Source: Arthrobacter sp. 9V (GTDB taxonomy: Bacteria; Actinomycetota; Actinomycetes; Actinomycetales; Micrococcaceae). From it: a DNA stretch of 64,000 bases. Shown piece by piece: positions 36,293 to 45,143 of this stretch. The stretch is taken from the NCBI RefSeq assembly GCF_902506065.1, contig NZ_LR732912.1, positions 2,599,016-2,663,015 on the forward strand. The letters run 5' to 3'. The notes below the pieces were generated by a model. That model saw only the letters and a program-made list of their open reading frames with translations, searched no databases and had not been told where the DNA came from. The translations under genes and the position numbers were made by a program. The stretch's first letter is position 1. The number at the start of each line of letters is the position of its first letter.

Positions 36293-37261
36293 TTACGCGC
36301 CGGTGACCGCGTGGCGGTCTGCGTGCTCGATCAGCTGAGCAATGGCCTCATCCCGCCAGGCGGCGGCTTCCGGTAGCAGCTTGGTGAACTGCGAGGACCC
36401 GTGGACATGGCCGGCACCCATCGTGAGGGTCGCTTTGCTGCCTGCTGCGTTGAGCTTCTCGGCGTAGCGCGCTCCGTCATCTTGCAGCGGGTCGAACTCG
36501 GAGGTCATGATGTGGGCAGGCGGCAGTCCGGACAAGTCCTGTGCCAGCAGCGGGGAGGCGTACTCATTCGTCGCGTCCTCGGGGGCGGGAAGATAGCCAT
36601 CGAGACAGACTTGCAGCTCGGCCCGGGACAGCGGGTACTCCCCCGTCCCGTACTTCTCGACCGAGGGGCTGCTCGCGGTCAGATCCAAAGCGGGGACCTC
36701 CAAGAGCTGGAAGGTGATCGCAGGGCCGTTTTCGTTTCGGGCCTTCAGCGTAATAGCGGCGGCGAGGTTCGCGCCCGCCGATCCGCCGCCGACGGTGACA
36801 CGGGTGGGATCGGCATCGAACTCTGCGGCGTGCTCGACTATCCATTCCAGCGCGGCGTAGGAGTCGTTCAACGGGCCAGGGAACTTGTGTTCGGGCGCCA
36901 GGCGGTATTCGACGGCGACGCTCACAAAGCCGGCCAGAGCGGTCCGTTCACGGCACACGATATCTACAAAGGGATCATCAATTGTGCCGAACATCCAACC
37001 ACCGCCATGGTAGTAGAGGTGGATAGGGTGCGGCCCAGAGTGTTTCGGTTGGTAAATGCGCACAGTAATGTGGCCGCCGTCGACCTCTACCAAGGCCTCG
37101 GTGATGGTGCCTACCTCGCGGGGTTCTTCGGCAACGGCGGCAGCCAGGGCCGTGGCGCCGTCGTTGCCGGCCTGCCGCTGGCCCTCAAGGCTCATTTCCT
37201 TGAGTGATGCTTGTTTCGGAATACTGCCGAGCAGGGCTTTAAGAGCGGGAATGACGGGCAT
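36293..37261 (-). CDS. HSL-type alpha/beta-hydrolase esterase (copy 1)
   Basis: Esterase of the hormone-sensitive-lipase family, 322 aa. HGGGW oxyanion motif at about residue 86; nucleophile in VGGGSAGAN at about 160; acid in SEFDPLQDD; histidine in GAGHVHGSS. The N-terminal cap (residues 1-70) is unusual but shared with the paralogue at 54764, which begins with the same MPVIPALKALL. HSL esterases prefer short acyl esters. The gene follows the transporter ATPase gene by 45 bases and precedes the glycosidase, suggesting deacylation inside the cell after import. Confidence 0.9.
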   Translation of the reverse strand: MPVIPALKALLGSIPKQASLKEMSLEGQRQAGNDGATALAAAVAEEPREVGTITEALVEVDGGHITVRIYQPKHSGPHPIHLYYHGGGWMFGTIDDPFVDIVCRERTALAGFVSVAVEYRLAPEHKFPGPLNDSYAALEWIVEHAAEFDADPTRVTVGGGSAGANLAAAITLKARNENGPAITFQLLEVPALDLTASSPSVEKYGTGEYPLSRAELQVCLDGYLPAPEDATNEYASPLLAQDLSGLPPAHIMTSEFDPLQDDGARYAEKLNAAGSKATLTMGAGHVHGSSQFTKLLPEAAAWRDEAIAQLIEHADRHAVTGA

Positions 37262-37306
37262 GAGAGAGTCCTTCGTGATTCGGTAGGTTTTTTGCGGAGG
37301 TGTTGG

Positions 37307-38137
37307 CTAAGAAGCCGCAGTGGATGAGGTTGGGCGTTGACGCTGCCGCTGGCGGTGCGGGTCAGCGATTGGTGCGGCCATCAGGAGAGCCTTCGTGTAA
37401 GGGTCCGCCGGCGCGGTGGTGACCAGTTGGGTTGGCCCTGATTCTTTGATGGCGCCCCGGTAGAGCACGGTGACTTCGTGGCAGATGTGTTTGACCACCG
37501 ACATGTCGTGGCTGATGAACAGGTAGCTCAGGCCACGCTCACGCTGTAGGTCGGAGAGTAGGTTGAGCACCTGGGCTTGCACGGAAAGATCCAGCGCACT
37601 CACGGCTTCGTCGCAGACGACGATTTCAGGGTTGGTGATCAGCGCCCGTGCGATGGAGATGCGCTGCCGCTGGCCACCGGAGAACTGGCGGGGACGCCGG
37701 GAGCCGGCGTCAGGTTCCATGCCGACAGCGGTTAGGACTTCGGCCACACGGGCGTTTACGTCTACCTCGCCCAGCATGTTCTGCGCCTTCAAGGGCTCAA
37801 TCAGGCTACGGCGGATGGTGAAAGATGGGTTCAGAGAGGTGTTCGGGTCCTGGAAGACCGCCTGCATGGATCTACCAAGCCTCCGTCGGTCTTCACCGGC
37901 CAGGTGGGTGATGTCCCGGCCGAGCAGTTCCACGCGGCCGGTGGTGATGGGCACGAGTCCGAGGATGGCTTTGGCGAGCGTTGATTTTCCTGAGCCGGAT
38001 TCCCCGACCAGTCCGACAGTGGTGCCGCGGGGAATGCGTACACTGACGTTGTCGAGTGCTGTGAAGTTCAGGCGTCCACGACGGTACTGGACAGTGATGT
38101 TCTCGGCGACGAGCACCGGAGGCGTGGTCTGGTTCAT
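37307..38137 (-). CDS. ABC transporter ATPase, DppF type
   Basis: ATP-binding subunit, 276 aa from the ATG giving MNQTTPPVLVAENITVQY, overlapping the stop of the permease-ATPase fusion (ATGA). Walker A GESGSGKST, Q-loop QAVFQDPNTSLNP, signature FSGGQRQRISIARAL, Walker B IVVCDEAVSALDL (Ala in place of Pro). The upstream in-frame extension to 38275 is antisense-like noise over the fusion gene. With the ATPase half of the fusion it would form the nucleotide-binding dimer. Confidence 0.9.
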   Translation of the reverse strand: MNQTTPPVLVAENITVQYRRGRLNFTALDNVSVRIPRGTTVGLVGESGSGKSTLAKAILGLVPITTGRVELLGRDITHLAGEDRRRLGRSMQAVFQDPNTSLNPSFTIRRSLIEPLKAQNMLGEVDVNARVAEVLTAVGMEPDAGSRRPRQFSGGQRQRISIARALITNPEIVVCDEAVSALDLSVQAQVLNLLSDLQRERGLSYLFISHDMSVVKHICHEVTVLYRGAIKESGPTQLVTTAPADPYTKALLMAAPIADPHRQRQRQRPTSSTAAS

Positions 38138-40071
38138 CGGTCCAACACGCCTTCGCTGGCAAGTTCTTCGGCACGGATGCAACGGGTGACAGAGCCTGAC
38201 GGGACGATACGCAGTGGCAGAGGCCCATCCACGCACGCATCGATGGCGAAGGGGCAGCGGCCGGCGAAGCGGCATCCGGTGGGCCAGTTTCCGGGAGCGG
38301 GTACGCGTCCCGGAATTGTTTCCAGTCGTTCCCCGAGCGGAGACACGCTGGGGTCCGCGGCCAGCAGGGCCGCGGTGTAAGGAAAACGGGGCGCCTTGAA
38401 CACGGTGTACACGTCGCCCATTTCCACGACCTCGCCGGCGTACATGACCACTGCCCGATCAGCGATGTCAGCGACGACGCCCCAGTTGTGGGTGATGATG
38501 AGCACGCTCATTTGGGTAGACCGCTGCAAATCACGAAGAAGGTGGAGAATTTCCGCCTGCACAGTGACATCAAGAGCGGTGGTGGGTTCATCAGCGATGA
38601 TCAATCGGGGGCGGCCGGCCAGCGCGAGGGCGATGTTGACCCGTTGCGCCATTCCACCGGAGATCTCATGCGGGTAGAGCTTGAGTACCCGTCCTGGGTC
38701 GGTGATCTGCACCTGCTGCAGCAGCTCTTGGGTGCGTTCCTTGAGCTTCGGCGACGACAGCTTCTCGTGCCGGAGGATCACCTCGCGCAGGTGGCTCTCG
38801 ATCGTGTGCGTGGGATCGAGGCTTCCGAGCGCATCCTGGGCGACGTAACCAATGCCTCGTCCTCGGACCGCGGCGTAGGCCTGCGGGCCTCCTGCCAGAA
38901 GATCGACGCCGTCGAAGATGACGCTGCCCCCGCCGACGTGCAGTCCGGGCGGCAGCAACCCGAGGGTAGCAAGGGCTGTCACCGATTTGCCGCAGCCCGA
39001 TTCGCCGACGACGGCGACGATTTCCCCTTGGCCCACGGTGAAGGTCGCATCGTCGACGAGCCTCACCTCATTGTCGAGTGACACCTGCAGGTTGTGGACC
39101 TTTAGAAGATGACCTTCGGTGTGGAGGTCCAGCTTCTCGGTGGCCGGGACAACGGTAGCGGTTCGGCGACGGCGGCGAACGGTCGTTGATGACTCATCGG
39201 ACGTGGCGTCCCGGATAGCGTCACCGAGGAGCCCGAACGCCATGACGGTGAGGATGATGATCAGACCAGGTGGCACCAGCGGCCACGAGGTGAGCGAGAT
39301 GACCGTGGATGCTTCACCGATCATCCCACCCCAGGTAGGCCGGTCTCCATCGGAAAGCAGTCCCAGAAAGGCCAACGCGGCCTGGACCACCAAGGCGGCG
39401 CCGATGAACACCGAAGCCTGGACGAGGATGGAGCCCAAGGCGCGGCGCACGAGGTGCGTGGCCATGATGTTCACCGGTTTCACGCCGGCGACGGTGGCGG
39501 CGGTGACGAACGCTTCTTCCCTGACCACCAAGGTCACGCCCCGCACGACGCGGATTAAGCCCGGTGAACCCAGGACACCCAGGGTGGTCATTGCCGCTAC
39601 GGGGTTGGACGAAAAGACTGCCAGGACGACCAGCAAGATGATGACGGCCGGGATGGACATGGCAATCTCAGCGACGCGGCTGATGATGCTGTCGATACGT
39701 CCGCCCCGGTAACCGGCGATGATGCCAAGCGGAACTCCCAGGAGAAGGAAGACCGCCAGCGCGACCAGGGCGTACCCGAGGGACGGAACAGTCGCGTAGA
39801 GGAGCCTGCTCAGGATGTCACGGCCCAGCGTGTCCGCGCCTAGCCAGTGGGTGCTGCTGGGACCGGTGAGGGTTACCAGCAGGTCCTGCTTCCCTGCCGG
39901 GAAGGGGGCGATCACTGGCGCGAGTACACCGAGTATCACGACCAGCAGAATGAATAAGCTGGCGATCACCCCAAGGGGTTGGCCTTTCCAGGCTCGACCC
40001 AGCCAGGATGGGCGCTTGGGTGCTCCGCCGGATGGGGAATGGCTTGATTGGGTGGGTGTTGTCGCTGTCAT
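38134..40071 (-). CDS. Fused DppC-type permease and DppD-type ATPase
   Basis: Protein of 645 aa. Residues 1-290 are a DppC permease: helix at about 33-55, 'WLGADTLGRDILSRLLYA', coupling loop around 'VAGVKPVNIMATHLVRRALG'. A basic linker (TTVRRRRRT) at about 300 leads to an ATPase (about 325-645): Walker A VVGESGCGKSV, signature ISGGMAQRVNIALAL, Walker B LIIADEPTTALDV and the oligopeptide-type C-terminal CRFAGRCPFAIDAC. The frame is continuous with no frameshift sign. Such fusions exist in some actinobacterial importers. Coupled by 4-base overlaps on both sides. Confidence 0.92.
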   Translation of the reverse strand: MTATTPTQSSHSPSGGAPKRPSWLGRAWKGQPLGVIASLFILLVVILGVLAPVIAPFPAGKQDLLVTLTGPSSTHWLGADTLGRDILSRLLYATVPSLGYALVALAVFLLLGVPLGIIAGYRGGRIDSIISRVAEIAMSIPAVIILLVVLAVFSSNPVAAMTTLGVLGSPGLIRVVRGVTLVVREEAFVTAATVAGVKPVNIMATHLVRRALGSILVQASVFIGAALVVQAALAFLGLLSDGDRPTWGGMIGEASTVISLTSWPLVPPGLIIILTVMAFGLLGDAIRDATSDESSTTVRRRRRTATVVPATEKLDLHTEGHLLKVHNLQVSLDNEVRLVDDATFTVGQGEIVAVVGESGCGKSVTALATLGLLPPGLHVGGGSVIFDGVDLLAGGPQAYAAVRGRGIGYVAQDALGSLDPTHTIESHLREVILRHEKLSSPKLKERTQELLQQVQITDPGRVLKLYPHEISGGMAQRVNIALALAGRPRLIIADEPTTALDVTVQAEILHLLRDLQRSTQMSVLIITHNWGVVADIADRAVVMYAGEVVEMGDVYTVFKAPRFPYTAALLAADPSVSPLGERLETIPGRVPAPGNWPTGCRFAGRCPFAIDACVDGPLPLRIVPSGSVTRCIRAEELASEGVLDR

Positions 40072-41006
40072 TGAACTCTCACACGTGGGTTGAAGTAGCC
40101 GTACGCGAGGTCGACAATCAGGTTGACGACAATCGTGATGAGCGTGAAGTAGACGACCACCCCTTGGATCAGGGGCAGATCGCGGGAGGCGGTGGCCTGC
40201 ACCGCGGTGCTGCCCAGCCCGGGGATGGCAAAGATGGTTTCGATGGCCACGGTGCCGCCGAGGGCTCCCACGAAGACAAGTCCGATGACCGTCAGGATCG
40301 GCACTGCTGCGTTGCGCAGGGCGTGCCTGTAGATGATGGAGCTTTCCTTGACTGCGGCCGCGCGCAGGGTGCGCACATAGGTTCCGTCCAGGGCCGTTGC
40401 CATTGAGTCCCGGGTCTGTTTAGCGATGCGTGACAGTGCAGGGAGGGACAACGTGATGATCGGAAGGATGAGCGATTGGGCCCAGAGTCCGGGATCATCG
40501 GTGAGTGAGACGTACCCGGTCGGTGGCAGGAGCCTGAGTTGCACGGCGAAGATGACGACCAACACCAGGCCCAGCCAGAAGTCCGGGATGGCCAGGGCGA
40601 GAATCGAGGAGGAGTCAACGATACGTCCGAGGGCTCCGCGGCGTGCTGCGCGGATGCCCATCGCTATCCCGATCACCGAGGCCACGAGTGTGGCCCCGAC
40701 GATCAGGGACAGGGAGGGCTCAAGCCGTGCATTAAGAAGTTCCGTCACCGGCTGCCGACTGATCAACGACGTTCCCAGGTCTCCGTGAAGCGCGCCTGTC
40801 AGCCAGTTCCAGTACTGCTGCCACAGTGGGAGGTTTAGCCCCAGTTCTTCCCGCGCTGCAGCAAGCTGGGCCGCGGTGGCGTTGGGTCCAAGCAGGGCCC
40901 TGGCCGCGTCGCCGGGAAGAAACGGGATGAGGACAAACGAGATCATGGACGCGATGAGCGCCAATGGAATCGACAGCGCCAATCGGCGCAGGATCAACCT
41001 AAACAC
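40068..41006 (-). CDS. ABC transporter permease, DppB type
   Basis: Integral membrane permease, 312 aa, GTG start. First helix at residues 8-28 right after MFRLILRR, then FLPGDAARALLGPNA, the DppB-type post-helix segment. The coupling loop lies near 'YVRTLRAAAVKESSIIYRH'. Its stop overlaps the start of the permease-ATPase fusion and its start lies 15 bases after the receptor gene. Confidence 0.92.
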   Translation of the reverse strand: MFRLILRRLALSIPLALIASMISFVLIPFLPGDAARALLGPNATAAQLAAAREELGLNLPLWQQYWNWLTGALHGDLGTSLISRQPVTELLNARLEPSLSLIVGATLVASVIGIAMGIRAARRGALGRIVDSSSILALAIPDFWLGLVLVVIFAVQLRLLPPTGYVSLTDDPGLWAQSLILPIITLSLPALSRIAKQTRDSMATALDGTYVRTLRAAAVKESSIIYRHALRNAAVPILTVIGLVFVGALGGTVAIETIFAIPGLGSTAVQATASRDLPLIQGVVVYFTLITIVVNLIVDLAYGYFNPRVRVQ

Positions 41007-41021
41007 GGGTCAGTGACTTTC

Positions 41022-42752
41022 TTATTCGGTGGGGCGCAGGTCGGTGACCAGCGGGACTCCGGCGTTCGCGGATGTTGCATCGAAACCGGTCAGACCAGAG
41101 GCGAGGTAGTAGCTCAGCGGAGCGCCGACGACCGGGATGGTCCATGCTTGGTCCATAAGCCGTTCATTGATCTGCTGCTGCAGCGCGGCACCTGACTTTT
41201 CATCAGCGGCGCGGTACTGGTTATAAAGTTCATCGAGCTTGGGATCGACCGTCTTGAACCAATTGAAGGGCCCGGCAGGGTTAACGAAACCTGAGTAAAG
41301 CGTGTTCATATCTGCCAGCCCGTATCCGATGACCGCTGCCGGGTATTTCCCTGAAACCATCGCCGTGAAGTAGTCCGGAGCGGATGCTTGAGTGGTGAGC
41401 TCAAGTTTGACGCCGACCTGCTCAAGCTGCCCGCCGACTGCCTGGGTTAGTTTGTCGAGTCCCGCGAGCGAGGTCGTAAGAACCGGCAACGTGAACCCGT
41501 CCTTGTAACCGGCTTCCGCGAGCAGAGCCTTCGCGGCTTCGGGATCGTATTTGTACTTCTCGTTGAAGTCCTTGTCGTAGGCCGCTTGGCCATCCAGAGC
41601 GTACTGCGAGAGCGCAAGGTCCTCGGAACCGTAGAGCGCCTTCGCGATCGCCTTGCGGTCCACGGCCATATTCAGGGCCTGCCGGACCCTGACATCACTC
41701 AGCGGCTTGGAGACTTTCCCCTCCCGGTCGGCGAGATTGATTCCTGACAGGGCCTGGGGCGGTGCGACGACCTGCAGCCCTGCAGCGCGGGCTGCCGGAA
41801 GGGTCGTAGCGTCACCGAGAGCGGCCTGGACCTGACCGGCCTGCATTGCCTGCACCGTGGACGACGGGTTTGCGATCACGCGCACTGTCACGGTGTTGAA
41901 GTGCTGACGCTCCGGGCTCCAGTATTTGGGGTTCTTCACGAACGTGTAGTGATCCCCGGCGACTGTCTGGGCGGCGTCGAGCATGTACGGGCCAGCCCCG
42001 GCTGTGGCCGTGTCAAGCGAGGCAGGATTATCCAGGGACGCCGGGCTAATCAGGTAGCCCGCGCCGAAGGCCTGAGCGAAGTAGAAGGTCAGCCCCGGAT
42101 CAGGGCGGGACAGGGTCAGGCGGACCGTCAAAGGGTCCATGACCTCGACGGTCTGCACCGACGCCAACAAGGTCGACGGGGTTCCGAGGGTCTGGGCGCG
42201 CAGATAGTCGAGGTTCTTCTTCAGTGCCGCGGCATCCAGAGCTGTGCCATCGCTGAACGTAAGGTCCTGACGAAGCGTGAGCTCGTAGGACTTGTTGCCC
42301 TCGCCGACGTAGCCCCACTTCTCAGCCAGCCCGGCAGTGAACGTGCCGTCGCCTTTCATGATGACCAGGGGGTCATAGGCCCACTGGTACAAAGGCGAGT
42401 AGGCCGGATCACCAATTGCGGGGTTCAGCGACGGCGGGACCACCGACGTGGCGAAGGTGACGGTATCGGCGTCGTACGGCTTTCCTGTCGTCGTAGTCGT
42501 GCCACCTCCGCTGGTGGAGCAGCCCGTTACCGCGATACCAAGCACCATCACACCAGCTGTAAGCACTGTGCCCCGGCGTGCAGGTGTCGGCTTCAGGGTT
42601 CCTTCTACGCGTCCCGGGGATCCTCCTGCAAAGAAGGACCTGATTCGGGCGCTTAACCGCTGATTTGTGGTCTTGTCCACTGGCGACGTGGCCCGTGAGC
42701 TGGATCGTGTGGATACGGTTTCGTCGGCACCGTTCACTTGCACTTCGTCCAT
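41022..42752 (-). CDS. ABC transporter substrate-binding lipoprotein (SBP family 5)
   Basis: Receptor of the importer, 576 aa if started at the ATG at 42752, which has GGAGG 6 bases upstream. The true signal peptide sits late: about residues 58-82, ending in the lipobox IAVTGC, so the first ~55 residues are an unusual polar N-tail, or translation starts further in. Family-5 motifs: 'VVPPSLNPAIGDPAYSPLYQ' and 'SDVRVRQALNMAVDRKAIAK'. It is the first gene of a seven-gene operon directly behind a LacI operator. Family-5 receptors also bind oligosaccharides; glycosidase and esterase neighbours favour a sugar-containing ligand here. Confidence 0.88.
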   Translation of the reverse strand: MDEVQVNGADETVSTRSSSRATSPVDKTTNQRLSARIRSFFAGGSPGRVEGTLKPTPARRGTVLTAGVMVLGIAVTGCSTSGGGTTTTTGKPYDADTVTFATSVVPPSLNPAIGDPAYSPLYQWAYDPLVIMKGDGTFTAGLAEKWGYVGEGNKSYELTLRQDLTFSDGTALDAAALKKNLDYLRAQTLGTPSTLLASVQTVEVMDPLTVRLTLSRPDPGLTFYFAQAFGAGYLISPASLDNPASLDTATAGAGPYMLDAAQTVAGDHYTFVKNPKYWSPERQHFNTVTVRVIANPSSTVQAMQAGQVQAALGDATTLPAARAAGLQVVAPPQALSGINLADREGKVSKPLSDVRVRQALNMAVDRKAIAKALYGSEDLALSQYALDGQAAYDKDFNEKYKYDPEAAKALLAEAGYKDGFTLPVLTTSLAGLDKLTQAVGGQLEQVGVKLELTTQASAPDYFTAMVSGKYPAAVIGYGLADMNTLYSGFVNPAGPFNWFKTVDPKLDELYNQYRAADEKSGAALQQQINERLMDQAWTIPVVGAPLSYYLASGLTGFDATSANAGVPLVTDLRPTE

Positions 42753-42794
42753 TTTCATCCTCCGTTGGAATCCCATACCCGGCACCACTGCCGG

Positions 42795-42810
42795 GCTAAA
42801 TGGATTTAGC
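42795..42810. promoter_or_regulatory. LacI-type operator 1
   Basis: GCTAAATGGATTTAGC, a perfect inverted repeat with 7-base arms, 42 bases upstream of the receptor gene start and 27 bases downstream of its TTGACA. The identical site, in the other orientation, is at 43965. The position over or just after the promoter fits repression of the operon. Confidence 0.85.
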
Positions 42811-42837
42811 AAAAAGATGACACGTGCTTTAGGTCAC

Positions 42838-42843
42838 TGTCAA
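42838..42843 (-). promoter_or_regulatory. -35 box of the importer operon
   Basis: TTGACA on the minus strand, followed by operator 1. A -10 is not clear; TCATCT lies at 17-base spacing. It lies just after the lacI stop. Confidence 0.5.
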
Positions 42844-42866
42844 GCCCCTGAGGTAATTTCCCTGAA

Positions 42867-43886
42867 TTAGGGGGTGATGGCTCGCCGGGTTGAGTCCCGG
42901 TGCCGAAGGTGCATTTGCTCGAGGTGCTCGCCGGCCGCTGCTGCCTGCACGTCGAGGGCGATCTCCACGGCCCGGCGACCCATGGCCTCGAAGGGGAGGG
43001 CCACGGTCGTCAGCTGCGGCCTCAGAACCGAGACGATGTCGTCGTCATCGAAGGAGACGATGGAAACATCGTCGGGAATCATGAGGCCCTCCTGGCGGAA
43101 GCCTTCGTAGGCCCCCGCCGCGAGGGTGTCGTTGAGCGCGACCACGGCGGTGACCGGTCCGTGCTCCTCGACCGCCCGGCTCGCGGTATCCAGGCCCGTC
43201 TCGAAGTCCCATACAGGTCGGTCGAGGGCCACCTGAACGACCTCCACCCTGGCCCTCGAAAACTCCGAGAGGAGACTTTCGATGCGTCGCTGCACTGGGA
43301 CAGTCCAGTACTCCGGTTCGGAGGTGCCTAGGATGTGTACGCGACGATGGCCAAGGTCGATGAGGTGTCTGGCAGCCTGCCGTCCGCCGTTTTCCTCATC
43401 GGGCAGGATCGAGCGGTACTCCCCCGGGCCCGCGCTGCCGTTGAGGACGACGAGTGGAACAGGCAGTTGACGTTCGGGCATCATGATCGTTCCGGTCACC
43501 GTAGCAAGGATCAGCGCGTCGACTTGGCGGTCCAGCAGAGCCTCGATGGCTAGTTCCTGTTCCCGCAGGTCGCCTTCGGTCTCCGTTACGAAGAGCGTGT
43601 GATCCCGTTCTCGAGCAGCCCTCAGGGCTCCGCGGATCATCGGCCCTGCGTAGCGCGTGGATGCAATGCGATCAGAAACAAAACCGATGGTCGCGGATTT
43701 ATCCATGCGCAGACCACGCGCCATCAGGTTCGGCCTGTAGTTCAAGGCCTCGGCCGCTTCAAAGACCCGCCGTCGGGCGTCGACGCTCAACCTGGTGTTC
43801 TCCCGCCCGTTGAGGATCAGCGAAGCGGCCGTCCGGGACACGCCCGCCCGTTCGGCGACGTCGGCCAGCGTAATTCGGGGACTCAT
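42867..43886 (-). CDS. LacI-family transcriptional repressor 1
   Basis: Repressor of 339 aa from MSPRITLADVAERAGVSR; an ATG 7 codons earlier (43907) is also possible. HTH and hinge helix cover residues 1-60 ('LSVDARRRVFEAAEALNYRP'). The effector domain runs from about 62 ('SATIGFVSDRIASTRYAGPM') with 'RRVHILGTSEPEYW' and 'VVALNDTLAAGAYEGFRQEG'. It is flanked by two identical palindromes at 42795 and 43965, so it most likely represses the importer/glycosidase operon and the divergent esterase gene, and itself. The inducer is probably a sugar released from the imported compound. Confidence 0.92.
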   Translation of the reverse strand: MSPRITLADVAERAGVSRTAASLILNGRENTRLSVDARRRVFEAAEALNYRPNLMARGLRMDKSATIGFVSDRIASTRYAGPMIRGALRAARERDHTLFVTETEGDLREQELAIEALLDRQVDALILATVTGTIMMPERQLPVPLVVLNGSAGPGEYRSILPDEENGGRQAARHLIDLGHRRVHILGTSEPEYWTVPVQRRIESLLSEFSRARVEVVQVALDRPVWDFETGLDTASRAVEEHGPVTAVVALNDTLAAGAYEGFRQEGLMIPDDVSIVSFDDDDIVSVLRPQLTTVALPFEAMGRRAVEIALDVQAAAAGEHLEQMHLRHRDSTRRAITP

Positions 43887-43928
43887 TGCTCCATTCTCGC
43901 CGGTCATGCGTACCTACGATGGCAGGTC

Positions 43929-43934
43929 TTGACA
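43929..43934 (+). promoter_or_regulatory. -35 box of the serine-hydrolase gene
   Basis: TTGACA located 30 bases before operator 2, a layout closely matching the importer promoter (27 bases). No convincing -10 at 17 bases; TAGTAT occurs further down. Confidence 0.45.
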
Positions 43935-43964
43935 GATTTCAAGAAGAACATGAGACTAGTATTC

Positions 43965-43980
43965 GCTAAATCCATTTAGC
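43965..43980. promoter_or_regulatory. LacI-type operator 2
   Basis: GCTAAATCCATTTAGC, the exact reverse complement of operator 1, 38 bases before the ATG at 44019 and 78 bases before the lacI start. It places the divergent esterase gene in the same regulon. Confidence 0.85.
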
Positions 43981-44018
43981 TTCCAAGCTTTCTCCACCCT
44001 TTCCATGAAAGGTAATTC

Positions 44019-45143
44019 ATGCTCGACGTCAGCGGGGACGTTGCCCCGGGGTTCGGCCCTGTTGCGGACGCCTTCAGAGAGAACTTTCAAAGTCATGGCG
44101 ACATCGGCGCGGCCTGCGCAGTTGTCGTTGACGGGGCAAAAGTGGTGGACCTGTTCGCAGGACGCTCCCGACCGGACACGGTATGGACAACCGCAACGCG
44201 CAGCGTCGTCTTTTCCGTGAGCAAGGGCATCACAGCTATCTGCCTCATCATGGCATCCGAGCGACACTACCTTGACCTCGATCTTCCCGTGGCCCAGTAC
44301 TGGCCGGAATTTGCAGCCCACGGCAAAGACCGGATTACTGTCCGGCAGCTTCTCGCCCACAGGGCCGGGCTCGTCTATCCCGCCATCCCGCTGTCTCCTG
44401 CGGACATCCAAGACTGGACGCCAACGGCCGAGGTTCTGGCCGCCCAGGCACCCGAGTGGCAACCCGATGAAACCTTCGCCTACCACCCCATCACCATGGG
44501 ATTTTTGGCCGGGGAAGTACTGCGACGCACCACAGGCCTGAAGCCCTCCGAATGGCTCGAAAAATACGTCACAGCGCCCTTGGGCCTGACGATGACTTTT
44601 GGTGCCGACGGTAACAGTCCCGATTTCGCGCCGATCATCCCTCCGGTGGTGGAAGGAGCTGTTCCCTATCCTCCGGACGAACTGGTCGTGGCTGAGAAGG
44701 CGATGACCATGTCCGGTGCTTACGAGGCCGACTTCTTCAATGGTGCTAACGGGGATGTATTTTTGGGGAGTGAAAGCCCCGGGGCGAACCTCGTGTCCAC
44801 CGCCCGGGATCTGGCTCGCCTGTATGGTGCCACGGTCGCTGATGTCGACGGGACCCGCCTGCTGGAGGATGATTCCATTGACCGGGCAACCCGGCCGCTG
44901 TCGCAGGGACAACCGTTCTACGGGGCCGACGAGGGCAATATCTGGGGCACCGGATTCATGCTCCACTCGCGACGTCGCGGCATGGCCGGACCTGGCAGCT
45001 TCGGGCACGATGGAGCCGGCGGCCAGCTGGCCTTCGCCAGCCCGAAACACCGACTCGGGTTCGCCTACCAAACGGTCCAGGCAGGACTGCAGACCGACTT
45101 AAGGGCGGAGCTGCTCTCGCGGGCTCTTCGTGAGTGTCTTTAG
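44019..45143 (+). CDS. Beta-lactamase-fold serine hydrolase (EstB-like esterase)
   Basis: Class C beta-lactamase/DD-peptidase-fold hydrolase, 374 aa, no signal peptide. The active-site S-x-x-K is S66-V-S-K69; the Tyr motif is in FAYHPITMGFLAGEV near residue 160; a terminal GHDGAGG replaces the KTG box near 330. This LACTB/EstB set usually has esterase activity. ATG preceded by GAAAGGTAATTC. It is transcribed away from lacI under operator 2. A clear remnant of a paralogue is at 53900-54265. Confidence 0.88.
   Translation: MLDVSGDVAPGFGPVADAFRENFQSHGDIGAACAVVVDGAKVVDLFAGRSRPDTVWTTATRSVVFSVSKGITAICLIMASERHYLDLDLPVAQYWPEFAAHGKDRITVRQLLAHRAGLVYPAIPLSPADIQDWTPTAEVLAAQAPEWQPDETFAYHPITMGFLAGEVLRRTTGLKPSEWLEKYVTAPLGLTMTFGADGNSPDFAPIIPPVVEGAVPYPPDELVVAEKAMTMSGAYEADFFNGANGDVFLGSESPGANLVSTARDLARLYGATVADVDGTRLLEDDSIDRATRPLSQGQPFYGADEGNIWGTGFMLHSRRRGMAGPGSFGHDGAGGQLAFASPKHRLGFAYQTVQAGLQTDLRAELLSRALRECL

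Noticed and set aside
43956..45071. 371-codon minus-strand frame opposite the serine hydrolase gene
   Set aside because: Antisense shadow; the plus strand carries S-x-x-K and other family motifs and a promoter with operator.
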